Shown here piece by piece: positions 8,886 through 17,489 of a stretch of 64,000 nt of DNA (positions within the stretch are counted from its first letter, which is position 1; the number at the start of each line of letters is the position of its first letter). The position numbers were made by a program, and so were the translations under genes. The notes beneath the pieces were generated by a model. It made no database searches. It saw only the letters and a list, made by a program, of their open reading frames with translations, and was not told where the DNA came from. Source of the DNA: an uncultured Lachnospiraceae bacterium (GTDB lineage Bacteria > Bacillota > Clostridia > Lachnospirales > Lachnospiraceae); assembly GCA_910586705.1 (NCBI GenBank), contig CAJUJK010000003.1, forward strand, positions 153,120-217,119, written 5' to 3'.

Positions 8886-10865
8886 TTATTTTTTCCGCAC
8901 AAACACCGGGATCACGTCAAGCGGCGCATCCGCCACCACCCGCTGTCCGCCTGTGTACTCTTTCCCGGTAGCGAACTCCACCCAGTTGTCGCCCTCGGGC
9001 AGATAGACGCTTCGCTTCGTCTGTCCCGCATAGAGTACCGGCGCCACCAGCACATCGGGACCGTACATGTACTCATCCTCCACATCCCAGCAGGCGCTGT
9101 CCTGCGGGTACATATAGAAGAGCGTCCTCATCACCGGCGTGCCCTTCTCATGCGCCTCCTTCATCAGCTTTCTCGTGTAGGGGCGCATCCGCTCTCTGTA
9201 TTCCATATACTTCTTACAGATCTCATACACCTTTTCCCCGTAGCTCCACACCTCGTTGGCGGCGCCGGAACAGCAGGACGCGCCTCCCGTCTTGCCGTAC
9301 TGGGGCTGTCTCGGTTCCCTGTCGCCGTGCAGGCGCATCACCGGGCAGAACGTTCCCCATGCAAACCATCTGGCGAAAAGTTCCCTGAACGCCGGATCAT
9401 CCGGGTTTCCGCCGTGGAAACCGCCGATATCGGTGGTCCACCACGGAATCCCCGCAAGCCCCATATTCAACCCTGCCGCAAGCTGGTTGCGCATACTCTC
9501 AAAACTGGACGCAATGTCCCCCGACCAGACAAGGGCGCCGTATATCTGGCTGCCCGCCCACGCACAGCGCAGGAGGTTTACGATATTTGTCTGTCCTTCC
9601 CGCTCCATGCCCTCATAGAACGTTCTGGCATACTCCACAGGATAGATGTTGCCGATCTGCAAATTGGTGCCTCTGTGATAACGGTAGTTGTCAAAGTCGT
9701 ATGCCATGTACTCCGGCTCCGCCTCATCCAGCCAGAACACCCTGATGCCCAGATCATAATAGTTTCCCTTTGCCTTATCCCACAGATACGCCCTCGCCTC
9801 CGGGTTGGTGGCGTCGTAATGGATCGTCGCTCCCTGAAAATCCAGTCCCACACGGACGCCTCTCTCCGTGCGGATCAGATAGCCTTTTTCCAGCATCTCC
9901 TCATAGTTCTCACAGGTCTTGTCCACCGTGGGCCAGATGGAAACCATCAGCTCGATGCCCATCTCCTTTAGCTCCTGCACCATAGCCGCCGGGTCCGGCC
10001 AGTACACCGGGTCAAACTTCCACTCCCCCTGTTTCGGCCAGTGGAAAAAGTCAATGACAATCACGTCGATGGGCAGATTTCTGCGCTTGTACTCCCTCGC
10101 CACGGAAAGCAGTTCCTCCTGCGTCTGGTAGCGGAGTTTGCATTGCCAGAAACCAAGCCCGTACTCCGGCATCATGGGAACGGTCCCCGTCACAGCCGCA
10201 TAGGCTTCCTCTATCTCCGCAGGCGTATCGCCCGCCGTCACCCAATAATCCAACGCCTTGGTGGAATACGCCTCAAAACTCATAATATTTTTGCCGAACA
10301 CCGCGCGCCCCACACCGGGATTGTTCCAGAGGAAACCGTAACCGAGGGAGGAGAGCGCAAAGGGCACGCTCGCCTGCGAATTGCGGTGCGCCAGCTCCAG
10401 ATCCAGCCCTTTCAAATCCAGATACGGCTGCTGGTACTGCCCCATGCCATAAATCTTCTCATGCTTATCCACCGATTCAAACCGCATGGTCAGGTGGTAA
10501 TCCCCGCCCTGAATGGGCTTAAACTCCCGCGCCTCCACCTCGACCGCGCTGCACTTGGCGTCCAGCAGATCGCGCCGGTTCCTGCAATACTCTTCCAGAA
10601 GCAGCCGTCCGTCGGCATGATAAATCATAATCTTTCCAAGCCTTGTAATCTCCGCCCGGATCTTCCCGTTGACAATCCTCGCGCCCTGTCCCGTAAAGGT
10701 GATGTCCGCATCCGTCTTACCCTTACAGCTTAACGCCCAGTCCTCCTCCGGCATCCGCCCCTCTTTCGTGGCGCGCACCCGCAGCGCGTTCGGCCCCCAC
10801 GGCTCGATCCACACCTCTTCCGCGTCATAGCGGTAAATCAATTTGTTCTCCCTAAGTTCCAGCAT
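8886..10865 (-). CDS. Glycoside hydrolase family 31 (alpha-xylosidase/alpha-glucosidase type)
   Basis: Intracellular retaining alpha-glycosidase of 659 residues with no signal peptide. An N-terminal beta-sandwich (to about residue 200) precedes the catalytic barrel. The likely nucleophile is Asp380 in FWLDEAEPEY and the likely acid/base is Asp515 in RLHGDREPR; the substrate-pocket segment WWTTDIGGFHGG is also present. The WLDEAEPE form of the nucleophile motif is shared with a subgroup that includes alpha-xylosidases, but alpha-glucosidase or sulfoquinovosidase-like activity cannot be excluded. It is the last gene of an ABC sugar-uptake operon, so it probably cleaves the imported oligosaccharide in the cytoplasm. 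It starts 23 bases after the permease gene. Confidence 0.92.
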   Translation of the reverse strand: MLELRENKLIYRYDAEEVWIEPWGPNALRVRATKEGRMPEEDWALSCKGKTDADITFTGQGARIVNGKIRAEITRLGKIMIYHADGRLLLEEYCRNRRDLLDAKCSAVEVEAREFKPIQGGDYHLTMRFESVDKHEKIYGMGQYQQPYLDLKGLDLELAHRNSQASVPFALSSLGYGFLWNNPGVGRAVFGKNIMSFEAYSTKALDYWVTAGDTPAEIEEAYAAVTGTVPMMPEYGLGFWQCKLRYQTQEELLSVAREYKRRNLPIDVIVIDFFHWPKQGEWKFDPVYWPDPAAMVQELKEMGIELMVSIWPTVDKTCENYEEMLEKGYLIRTERGVRVGLDFQGATIHYDATNPEARAYLWDKAKGNYYDLGIRVFWLDEAEPEYMAYDFDNYRYHRGTNLQIGNIYPVEYARTFYEGMEREGQTNIVNLLRCAWAGSQIYGALVWSGDIASSFESMRNQLAAGLNMGLAGIPWWTTDIGGFHGGNPDDPAFRELFARWFAWGTFCPVMRLHGDREPRQPQYGKTGGASCCSGAANEVWSYGEKVYEICKKYMEYRERMRPYTRKLMKEAHEKGTPVMRTLFYMYPQDSACWDVEDEYMYGPDVLVAPVLYAGQTKRSVYLPEGDNWVEFATGKEYTGGQRVVADAPLDVIPVFVRKK

Positions 10866-10888
10866 ACTTTCCTACCTTTCTTTTCGCG

Positions 10889-11740
10889 TTACCCTTTGAC
10901 GGCTCCGCTTGTCATACCGCTCACAATATATTTTTGCATAAAGATAAAGATCAGTGCAACAGGAATGATTGTCACCACTGCAAAAGCCGTCAGATAGCTC
11001 CACTTCGTCCCATACTGCCCCATAAAGTTAAAGATACCCGCCGTGATCGGTCTCTTCTCCTGATCCAGAATAAAGGTCATGCCGTATGCCAGATCGCCCC
11101 ACGCATACAGGAAAGAGAAGATGGCGCACACCATAACGCCGGGCTTGGCAATGGGAATCAATATCCTTACGAACGCGCTGAACTTGTTGCAGCCGTCCAG
11201 ATAAGCCGCCTCCTCCAGATCTTTGGGGATGGACGCAAAGTAGTTTTTCAGGATCAGCACCGAAAAGGGGATGCCGATGGTGGCGTCCGCCAGCACCGCC
11301 GCCACCCATGTGTTGTACACATGCATGTTTTTAAACATAATAAACATCGGCGTAAGCAGCACGGAAACCGGCAGCATCTGCGTCACCAGAAAGGAGAGCA
11401 GCAGCGCCTTTCTCGCCCTGAAGTGATACTTGGCAATCCCGTAGGAGGCGGGCACCGCCAGAAGAACCGCGATGAGCGTTGCCCCCATGGAAATCAGAAA
11501 GCTGTTTGCAAAGGAGCGGAACATATTGAAATCTCCCGTCTCCACCTGTGCCGCATAGGATTTCGTGTTCAGGATATGCGGATAAAAGGTGGGCGGATTC
11601 CGAAATATTTCCTGCTCCGTCTTTAAGGACGTGATCAGCGCCCAATACAGCGGGAACAACAGGATACACAAAAGCACTACCGCAATGATACTAAACAGAA
11701 TATTCTTTTTCTTTGACAGTCTCTTCTCTTCTCCCATCAC
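10889..11740 (-). CDS. Carbohydrate ABC transporter permease, MalG type
   Basis: Inner-membrane permease of 283 residues with six predicted membrane segments, beginning with KKNILFSIIAVVLLCILLFP. The EAA loop reads EEAAYLDGCNKFSAFVRILI, which is diagnostic for MalG-type sugar permeases, and the C-terminus ends SGMTSGAVKG as usual for the family. It forms a heterodimer with the MalF-type protein encoded just upstream. Its ATG overlaps the stop of that gene (ATGA at 11737-11740), indicating translational coupling. No ATPase gene is in the operon; such Firmicutes systems usually share a common MsmK-type ATPase encoded elsewhere, which is inference here. Confidence 0.93.
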   Translation of the reverse strand: MMGEEKRLSKKKNILFSIIAVVLLCILLFPLYWALITSLKTEQEIFRNPPTFYPHILNTKSYAAQVETGDFNMFRSFANSFLISMGATLIAVLLAVPASYGIAKYHFRARKALLLSFLVTQMLPVSVLLTPMFIMFKNMHVYNTWVAAVLADATIGIPFSVLILKNYFASIPKDLEEAAYLDGCNKFSAFVRILIPIAKPGVMVCAIFSFLYAWGDLAYGMTFILDQEKRPITAGIFNFMGQYGTKWSYLTAFAVVTIIPVALIFIFMQKYIVSGMTSGAVKG

Positions 11741-12636
11741 GCATCCTCCCCTTCCGTCGTCGCCTTGATATACAAAACACCCACAAACAACAGGATTACA
11801 AGCAGTACATTTGCCACCGCCGAGCCTTTGCTGTACTTGAACATTTCAAAGGACAGCTTGTAGGAATAGGTGGACAGCATGTGTGTGGCGTTCACCGGGC
11901 CGCCGCTGGTCATCACGTAGACCAGATCGTACACCTTGAAGGTGTAGATAAATCCGAGAATCAGCACGGACTCAATGGTCGGCTTTAAAAGCGGCAGCGT
12001 GATCTTCCAGAATGTCTGTACCTTCCCCGCGCCGTCGATGGACGCGCTCTCATACAGCTCCTTCGGAATCGTGGTAAGCCCGGTGGAAATCAGTATCATG
12101 TTAAAGGGAATGCCGATCCACACATTGGCGCAGATCAGGGCAAACATCGCCGTCCCCGGGGTGGTCAGCCACTCAATATTTTTTTCTATCAGATGCAGGC
12201 TCCTCAGCAGGAAATTGATGATCCCGATATCTGTGGCAAACAGCAGCTTGAACATCAGCGCCGTGACGGTGATCGGTATCATCCACGGCACCAGCAGGAT
12301 CCCCCGCACCGGCTTGGCAAAAGAAAACGGTTTACTGAAAAACAGCGCCAGCGCAAAACCGGCAATAAACTGGAATACCAGACACGAAACCGTAAACCGC
12401 ACGGTATTCCACAGGGAACTGGTAAAGACACTGTCCTTAAAAAGCTCCAGATAATTTTCAAACAGGATGAAATTCCTCGTTCCTTTCACCAGATTCCCCG
12501 CGTTGACATCCTGAAAACTCAAGATGATATTGTGGACAATCGGATATCCCACAAAGACAAGCATATAGAGAAAAGCCGGAAGGACAAACAACATGCCCAC
12601 ATTTTCATAGCGGAAAAATTTTTTCAATCTTGCCAT
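11737..12636 (-). CDS. Carbohydrate ABC transporter permease, MalF type
   Basis: Inner-membrane permease of 299 residues. The N-terminus MLFVLPAFLYMLVFVGYPIV and the loop LYESASIDGAGKVQTFWKIT (EAA motif) place it with MalF/UgpA-type sugar permeases. About six hydrophobic segments are visible. It overlaps the following MalG-type gene by four bases and starts 19 bases after the substrate-binding protein gene, preceded by GGAGGTATTCTC. The sugar is unknown; the GH31 enzyme at the end of the operon suggests an alpha-linked gluco- or xylo-oligosaccharide. Confidence 0.93.
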   Translation of the reverse strand: MARLKKFFRYENVGMLFVLPAFLYMLVFVGYPIVHNIILSFQDVNAGNLVKGTRNFILFENYLELFKDSVFTSSLWNTVRFTVSCLVFQFIAGFALALFFSKPFSFAKPVRGILLVPWMIPITVTALMFKLLFATDIGIINFLLRSLHLIEKNIEWLTTPGTAMFALICANVWIGIPFNMILISTGLTTIPKELYESASIDGAGKVQTFWKITLPLLKPTIESVLILGFIYTFKVYDLVYVMTSGGPVNATHMLSTYSYKLSFEMFKYSKGSAVANVLLVILLFVGVLYIKATTEGEDA

Positions 12637-12655
12637 GAGAATACCTCCGTATCCC

Positions 12656-13954
12656 TTATTTTATGATACTGTCGATCGTTGCCTGCGCCTGCGCCGCCGC
12701 CTCTTCCGGCGTCGCGGTTCCCGTGATCACCTGATTGAATGCCAGAGAGAGGGCGTCTGATACGCTGGGCCACTCGGCAAGCGGGCCTCTGGGCATCGCG
12801 TAATTTAACTCCTCCACAAAAGGATAGTACGGGGAATCCTGCGCGAACTGGCTTTCCGCAATGGTCTTGTCCGCCGAGATATAACCGAACTGGTTCATCA
12901 TAAATTTCACTTTCTCCTCGCTTGTCGCAAAGGTGAGGAAATCCAGCGCGCCGTCCACGTTCCCGCCGTTTACTACCGCATAGTTCTCACCGCCGAGCAC
13001 GGACGCGTACTCCTGATCTTTCGGAATCAGCGTCACCTTCCAGTTCAAGTCGGGCGCCTCAGACTGCATGGTCGGAATCTGCCACGGGCCGTTCACCATC
13101 ATCGCCACGTTGCCTGCGATAAACTGGTTCATCACGTCGCCCTGTGTCCAGTTGATGCACTCCTTGCTCATCACGCCCTCATTGATCAGATTCTGGATAT
13201 ATGTCAAGGCACGGATGCCGTTTTCGTTGTTGATATCGTAGGAGGTTGCCCCAGTGGACCAGAGCCATGGAGCGAAGTTGAACGTCCCCTCCTCGTTCTG
13301 TACGCTGCAGAACGCAAGCCCGCTCACCGAGTCCGTGGTCAGCGCCTTCGCCGTCTCCACAAGCTCATCCCATGTGGTGGGAACGCTGCTGCCCGCCGCG
13401 GTCAGCATATCCTCGTTGTAGTACAGCGCCAGACAGTTGGCTCCAAAAGGCACACCGTAAAGTTTCCCGTCCACCGTACAGGAATTTACGGTTCCTTCAT
13501 AGTAATTACTCACGTCAAACCTGCCCGTCAGATCCTCAAAAATGCCCATATCCACATAGGACGCGTGGTCCGGCGAATCCAGAATCGCGATGTCGGGAAG
13601 CTCATCCGCCGATGCGCCGATGGAAAGCTGCTTCTTAAAGTCCGCAAAGGGCACATATTTCGCAGTCACTTCATACTGTGCCTGCGATCCGTTGTACTCC
13701 TGAATGAGCTGATCCAATGTCACCTGATGCCCCTCGTTCTCCCAGTAGTACCAGATGGTAACCGCCTGCGCCTCGCCGGAAGAAGCACTCTCCTGCCCGC
13801 TCTCCTCCTTTGCGTCATCCTTCGCAGGCTGGGCGTCCTTTGCCGGAGCTTTGTCCGCGGGCGCACTCTCACCGCCTTTTGCCCCGCATCCCGACAGGAT
13901 GCCTGCCGTCATCGCAAGCGCCGTAAGTAATGCCGTCAATTTTCTCTTTTTCAT
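12656..13954 (-). CDS. Carbohydrate ABC transporter substrate-binding lipoprotein
   Basis: Extracellular sugar-binding lipoprotein (family 1), 432 residues from the ATG at 13954. The signal peptide ends in the lipobox AGILSGC near residue 25, followed by a low-complexity linker rich in Ala, Pro, Lys, Asp and Glu of about 40 residues. The mature part begins QAVTIWYYWENEGHQ and has the family segments GKLYGVPFGANCLALYYN and FIAGNVAMMVNGPW. The frame opens 12 bases earlier, but GGAGG at 13964-13960 sits ideally for the 13954 ATG. It is the first gene of the operon, behind a promoter at 14002-14029 and a conserved upstream element, so the two-component system next door probably activates it. Confidence 0.94.
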   Translation of the reverse strand: MKKRKLTALLTALAMTAGILSGCGAKGGESAPADKAPAKDAQPAKDDAKEESGQESASSGEAQAVTIWYYWENEGHQVTLDQLIQEYNGSQAQYEVTAKYVPFADFKKQLSIGASADELPDIAILDSPDHASYVDMGIFEDLTGRFDVSNYYEGTVNSCTVDGKLYGVPFGANCLALYYNEDMLTAAGSSVPTTWDELVETAKALTTDSVSGLAFCSVQNEEGTFNFAPWLWSTGATSYDINNENGIRALTYIQNLINEGVMSKECINWTQGDVMNQFIAGNVAMMVNGPWQIPTMQSEAPDLNWKVTLIPKDQEYASVLGGENYAVVNGGNVDGALDFLTFATSEEKVKFMMNQFGYISADKTIAESQFAQDSPYYPFVEELNYAMPRGPLAEWPSVSDALSLAFNQVITGTATPEEAAAQAQATIDSIIK

Positions 13955-13969
13955 ACTTTCCTCCATTCC

Positions 13970-13985
13970 AAAACGTTCCCGTTTT
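13970..13985. promoter_or_regulatory. Palindrome in the 5' leader of the sugar operon
   Basis: AAAACGTTCCCGTTTT is an inverted repeat (AAAACG, 4-base spacer, CGTTTT) lying between the predicted transcription start and the ribosome-binding site of the binding-protein gene. A repressor roadblock or LacI/CcpA-like site is possible; no regulator for it is encoded nearby. Confidence 0.4.
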
Positions 13986-14001
13986 TGTTTTTGATGGCTT
14001 T

Positions 14002-14029
14002 ATCATACCGTCTTTTTCAGACCCATCAA
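14002..14029 (-). promoter_or_regulatory. Promoter of the sugar ABC-GH31 operon
   Basis: On the minus strand TTGATG (14029-14024) and TATGAT (14007-14002) are 16 bases apart. The imperfect boxes fit a promoter that needs an activator. The -35 box abuts the element at 14022-14064 shared with the kinase promoter. Confidence 0.65.
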
Positions 14030-14064
14030 ACGGGAGAAAAATGAAAAAGGATGAAATATCTAAA
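14022..14064 (-). promoter_or_regulatory. Element shared with the kinase promoter, likely response-regulator site
   Basis: Reading the minus strand, TTAGATATTTC is followed by a T-rich stretch and ends in CCCGTTT at the -35 position. The same pattern with the same spacing occurs at 17428-17470 ahead of the histidine kinase gene. The position fits an AraC-type activator touching RNA polymerase at -35. Confidence 0.5.
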
Positions 14065-14069
14065 CCGAT

Positions 14070-15602
14070 CTACCGGTTGGACTTTCTGTACTCCGCAGGC
14101 GACATCCCCACACACTCCTTAAACACTCTGGCGAAATACTTGGCATCCGCATACCCGATTTTCTCTGCAATCTCATACTGTTTGAGCCGGGTTCCGATCA
14201 GCAGCTCCTTCGCCTTGGACAGACGGTAGTTGCGGATATAGGCGCTGAAATTCTCCCCCACTTCCTTGTGAAACTGGCTTCCCAGATACTCCTGCGTCAA
14301 ATGCAGCCTGTCCGCGATCTCGCTCAGGGTGATACCGTCCGCATAAAACTCGTGAATCATGCCCTGCGTCTTTTTCACCGCAAGGCTCACCGCCTCCGCG
14401 CTCTTTCCGGGCGCGCCCATCTGCGAAAACAGTCCGTCAAAACTTTTTTTCAGCTCCTCCTCGGTCTTTGCGCCCATAATACATTCTAGCTGCCTTTTCT
14501 GATCAATTTTCCGATATTCTATACCGCCCACTTCCTTGGCAATGTTCAAGACCGCCCACTGGAAGCGGACGTAGGATTCCTTGATCTCTTTTGGGACATA
14601 CATCCTGCCGTTTAAAAAATAGGCGTGAAACTGCTCCGTGATCCCGCGGATTTTTTCTATTTCCCCGGTACAGACCGCCGCCTTGATCCGGTTCTCCAGC
14701 TCCACCGGGTAAATGCAGATCTCTGTCTGCACGTCCGCAATCCGGGGGTAGGATATCAGCACATCATCGCCCAGAACGATGCTCCAGTCCATGTAGGGAA
14801 GCAAAGTCTGGTAACCCTCCCTGACCGCTCTGACCCCGGTCACCTCCACCATGCCATAACTGATATGGCACCCCTGCTTATCCCTTTTCTGGAACAGGAT
14901 CTGGTTCTGGTACCAGCGCTCAATCTCCTGTCTGGAAGAATAGCCGTAGAGCAGTGCCAGAACCGCCCGGTCATACTCCATATCCACCAGACAATACCTG
15001 ACGTCCTTCTGCTCCAGAATCCGGCACATCTCCTGCCGCTTCTTCTCTCTTCCCGCCTCAAAGCAGTCCCCCATATAGACCAGCAGTTCAATGAACGGCG
15101 TGTCCTTTCTGATCTGGTATTTCTTGTCCAGAAACCCCTCCATTTTCTGATCCAGAACAGACACCCCGTACAGCAGCCCCGTCACGATATGTTCCAGACT
15201 CCCCATGGTCTCCGGCGTCCTCTTCTGCTCCTGCTCATAGAGATTCTGTATCTTGCGGATCGTCTGGACAAACTCCGGCACCACCACAGGCTTGATGATA
15301 TAATCGCACACGCCAAGCTTTACAGCCTGTCTGGCATAGGCAAATTCCGAGTATGCCGTCAGCACAACCACCTTCGGAAACAGCCCGGCTTCCTGTACCT
15401 TCCTGAGCATCTCAAGCCCGTCCATGACCGGCATTTTAATATCGGTAATGACCAGATCGGGCTGGTTTTCAACGATGTGCTGCAGCCCTTCCTGCCCGTT
15501 TCCCGCGACGCCATCTATGACAATATCCGGGAACATCCTCCGCATCAGCTTGCAGAGACCCTCCCTGATCAGAATTTCATCTTCCACCACTACCGCTCTC
15601 AC
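14070..15602 (-). CDS. Response regulator with AraC-type DNA-binding domain (YesN family)
   Basis: Cytoplasmic transcription activator of 510 residues. The receiver domain occupies about residues 1-120, with the acidic pair in VVVEDE, the phosphoacceptor Asp in LVITDIKMPVMDG, and Lys in IIKPV. The C-terminal ~100 residues carry two AraC helix-turn-helix motifs (ITLSEIADRLHLTQEYLGSQ and YEIAEKIGYADAKYFARVFK). The middle ~250 residues are a YesN-type linker. The frame opens earlier, but I place the start at the GTG at 15602: it overlaps the kinase stop (GTGA), has GGAGG about 10 bases upstream, and gives MRAVVVEDE, the usual receiver N-terminus. It is paired with the kinase and precedes the sugar operon it probably activates. 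Confidence 0.93.
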   Translation of the reverse strand: MRAVVVEDEILIREGLCKLMRRMFPDIVIDGVAGNGQEGLQHIVENQPDLVITDIKMPVMDGLEMLRKVQEAGLFPKVVVLTAYSEFAYARQAVKLGVCDYIIKPVVVPEFVQTIRKIQNLYEQEQKRTPETMGSLEHIVTGLLYGVSVLDQKMEGFLDKKYQIRKDTPFIELLVYMGDCFEAGREKKRQEMCRILEQKDVRYCLVDMEYDRAVLALLYGYSSRQEIERWYQNQILFQKRDKQGCHISYGMVEVTGVRAVREGYQTLLPYMDWSIVLGDDVLISYPRIADVQTEICIYPVELENRIKAAVCTGEIEKIRGITEQFHAYFLNGRMYVPKEIKESYVRFQWAVLNIAKEVGGIEYRKIDQKRQLECIMGAKTEEELKKSFDGLFSQMGAPGKSAEAVSLAVKKTQGMIHEFYADGITLSEIADRLHLTQEYLGSQFHKEVGENFSAYIRNYRLSKAKELLIGTRLKQYEIAEKIGYADAKYFARVFKECVGMSPAEYRKSNR

Positions 15603-17389
15603 CCGTTGTTTTCCTCCCATGTATCGACTATAGGAATCCAGATACACACCGTCGTGCCGTGCCCTTCCAGACTCTCTATCCTGACTCTGGCGTTCTCGCC
15701 GTAGTACATATGAATCCTCGTGATGGCGTTTTCCATCCCGATATGATTTTTGTTATCCGTTTTTTGAAAGATCCCGGCATTCATTTCCCGCACCATTTCA
15801 GCGGGTATCCCGCAGCCGTTGTCCTGAATCCGTATGACGATCTGGTCCCCCTCCTGCCCCATATCCATCTGCAGTTCATGGGTTCTGTCTATCCCCTCAA
15901 ACCCATGCAGAATGGCATTTTCAATGAAGGGCTGCAAAAGCAGCTTGTGAATCGGAAGCCCCATGATTTCCCGCGCCACGTTGATATGGCAGTCAAAGGA
16001 TTTTTTGAGTTTCGTCTGCTGCAAAAAAATATACTGTTTCAGCCAGTCCACCTCATCCCGGATCCTGACGACCCCGTTGCTGTCAGAGATCCCGTAGCGC
16101 AAAATGCCGGCAAGCGTGGCAATCATATTGCTGATCTCATACTCGTCCCTGTCAATCGCCATCCAGTTGATGGTGTCCAGCGTATTGTATAAAAAATGCG
16201 GGTTGATCTGCGCTTCCAGAGCCGCAATCTCCGCATCTTTCTGCCTCTGCATGGACTCCCCCAGCTTATCCATCATGGCGTTGAACTCCTCCGCAATCAC
16301 TTCAATCTCCGTGGGGCGCGTCGGGTCCTTGCCCACATGGACGTGCAGATCCCCCTTGCCCGCCTTCCGCATCGTCTCCACAACCCTCTTGATGGAACTG
16401 GTCATCTTTGTCACCTGACTGAACATAATGGTCATCACCGTAAACAGGGACAGGACAATAATGAAAACCCGGAGCTGCTGCTGTTGTCTGAGCGCCTGAA
16501 TCAGCTCCTCCTGACTGGTCACCCGGACAATCTCCCATCCTGTGCTCTCATCACACACCGAATAGACGGAAAGCGCCGTCTCCCCTAACAGTCCCGTCTC
16601 CTTGGCAATCTGCCGGTACGCAGCCTTTTTTTCATCCGCAGACGCCCCTTTTTCATAGGCAGCCTGCCCCACTCTCCCGGAACCGGCGCAGGAGATCAGT
16701 GTCCCCTCGCTGTCCACAATAAAGTTCAGACCGTTCTCCGTCGTGGCGCAGATTTCCTCTAGCAGCCTTTCGTCAATGCTGACAAGCACGATCCCGCACC
16801 GCTTGTCCACGTCCCGGTAGTCGATGATGCGGCGCCCGATATGAAACAGATAACAGGAGTTGCTTCCGAATACAACACGGTCTCCCGTCGGAATCATGTG
16901 GGACCTGTTGTCGGCGCTTATCTCACGGTAAAGTTCCTCCTGCGACATGGAAATGCTGTCCATCCACGACGTGCGGGTGGTGGCTGACGTAAGCTGATTG
17001 TAAAATACCAGTTCCCCGCTGTCCGTTATCACAGAGATGAATTTCACGTAATCCTTCGTGTACACCATCCCTCTTAAAATCCTTCTGAGCATCTGCCTGT
17101 TGCTCGCCACATCCTCCCCGGCATTGATCCTGTCCACCAGCTCCACAATATCGTCATCCGTATACACCTGATACAGAATATCCTCATAGGAGTCCAGCCA
17201 GACATCCAGCCCCACCCGGATCTGTTCCAGATTGGCGTTTGTCATGCTCTCCACATTCTGTCTGACCAGTCTGGACGTATTGTAGTAAGCGACAATATTC
17301 ACAAGGGCAATGGGCAGAAAGGACGTCACGACAAAAGCCATAATCAGCCGTGTCCTGATGCTCTTTCTGTCAAAACTGATTTCACGCAT
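15599..17389 (-). CDS. Sensor histidine kinase, YesM family
   Basis: Membrane sensor kinase of 596 residues. One membrane helix lies near residues 13-32, an extracytoplasmic sensing region follows to about residue 300, and a second helix (RVFIIVLSLFTVMTIMFSQV) leads into a HAMP domain. The kinase core is the His_kinase type: the phosphoacceptor His is in EAQINPHFLYNTLD, and the ATPase domain has LLLQPFIENAILHG and DNGCGIP. YesM/YesN systems typically sense extracellular sugars together with an ABC binding protein and activate its operon. GGAGG precedes the ATG. The stop overlaps the start of the response-regulator gene by four bases. Confidence 0.94.
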   Translation of the reverse strand: MREISFDRKSIRTRLIMAFVVTSFLPIALVNIVAYYNTSRLVRQNVESMTNANLEQIRVGLDVWLDSYEDILYQVYTDDDIVELVDRINAGEDVASNRQMLRRILRGMVYTKDYVKFISVITDSGELVFYNQLTSATTRTSWMDSISMSQEELYREISADNRSHMIPTGDRVVFGSNSCYLFHIGRRIIDYRDVDKRCGIVLVSIDERLLEEICATTENGLNFIVDSEGTLISCAGSGRVGQAAYEKGASADEKKAAYRQIAKETGLLGETALSVYSVCDESTGWEIVRVTSQEELIQALRQQQQLRVFIIVLSLFTVMTIMFSQVTKMTSSIKRVVETMRKAGKGDLHVHVGKDPTRPTEIEVIAEEFNAMMDKLGESMQRQKDAEIAALEAQINPHFLYNTLDTINWMAIDRDEYEISNMIATLAGILRYGISDSNGVVRIRDEVDWLKQYIFLQQTKLKKSFDCHINVAREIMGLPIHKLLLQPFIENAILHGFEGIDRTHELQMDMGQEGDQIVIRIQDNGCGIPAEMVREMNAGIFQKTDNKNHIGMENAITRIHMYYGENARVRIESLEGHGTTVCIWIPIVDTWEENNG

Positions 17390-17407
17390 AGCAGATCCTC
17401 CCCTTTT

Positions 17408-17470
17408 ATTATAGGAAGGATCCGCTTTAAAAAAACGGGAAAAATATAAGATAGGTAGAAATATCTAAGG
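17408..17470 (-). promoter_or_regulatory. Promoter region of the two-component system with shared upstream element
   Basis: A TATAAT box (17413-17408, minus strand) lies 18 bases upstream of the kinase ATG. Upstream, at 17428-17470, the minus strand reads TTAGATATTTC, a T-rich stretch and CCCGTTT, matching the element at 14022-14064 before the sugar operon. There is no good -35 box, which fits an activated, autoregulated promoter. Confidence 0.5.
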
Positions 17471-17489
17471 AAAATACAGAAATGTGTTC

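Noticed and set aside
14625..15704. 359-codon plus-strand open frame antisense to the response regulator and kinase
   Set aside because: Low-quality, His/Leu/Arg-rich composition and no ribosome-binding site; the minus strand encodes the complete YesN regulator.
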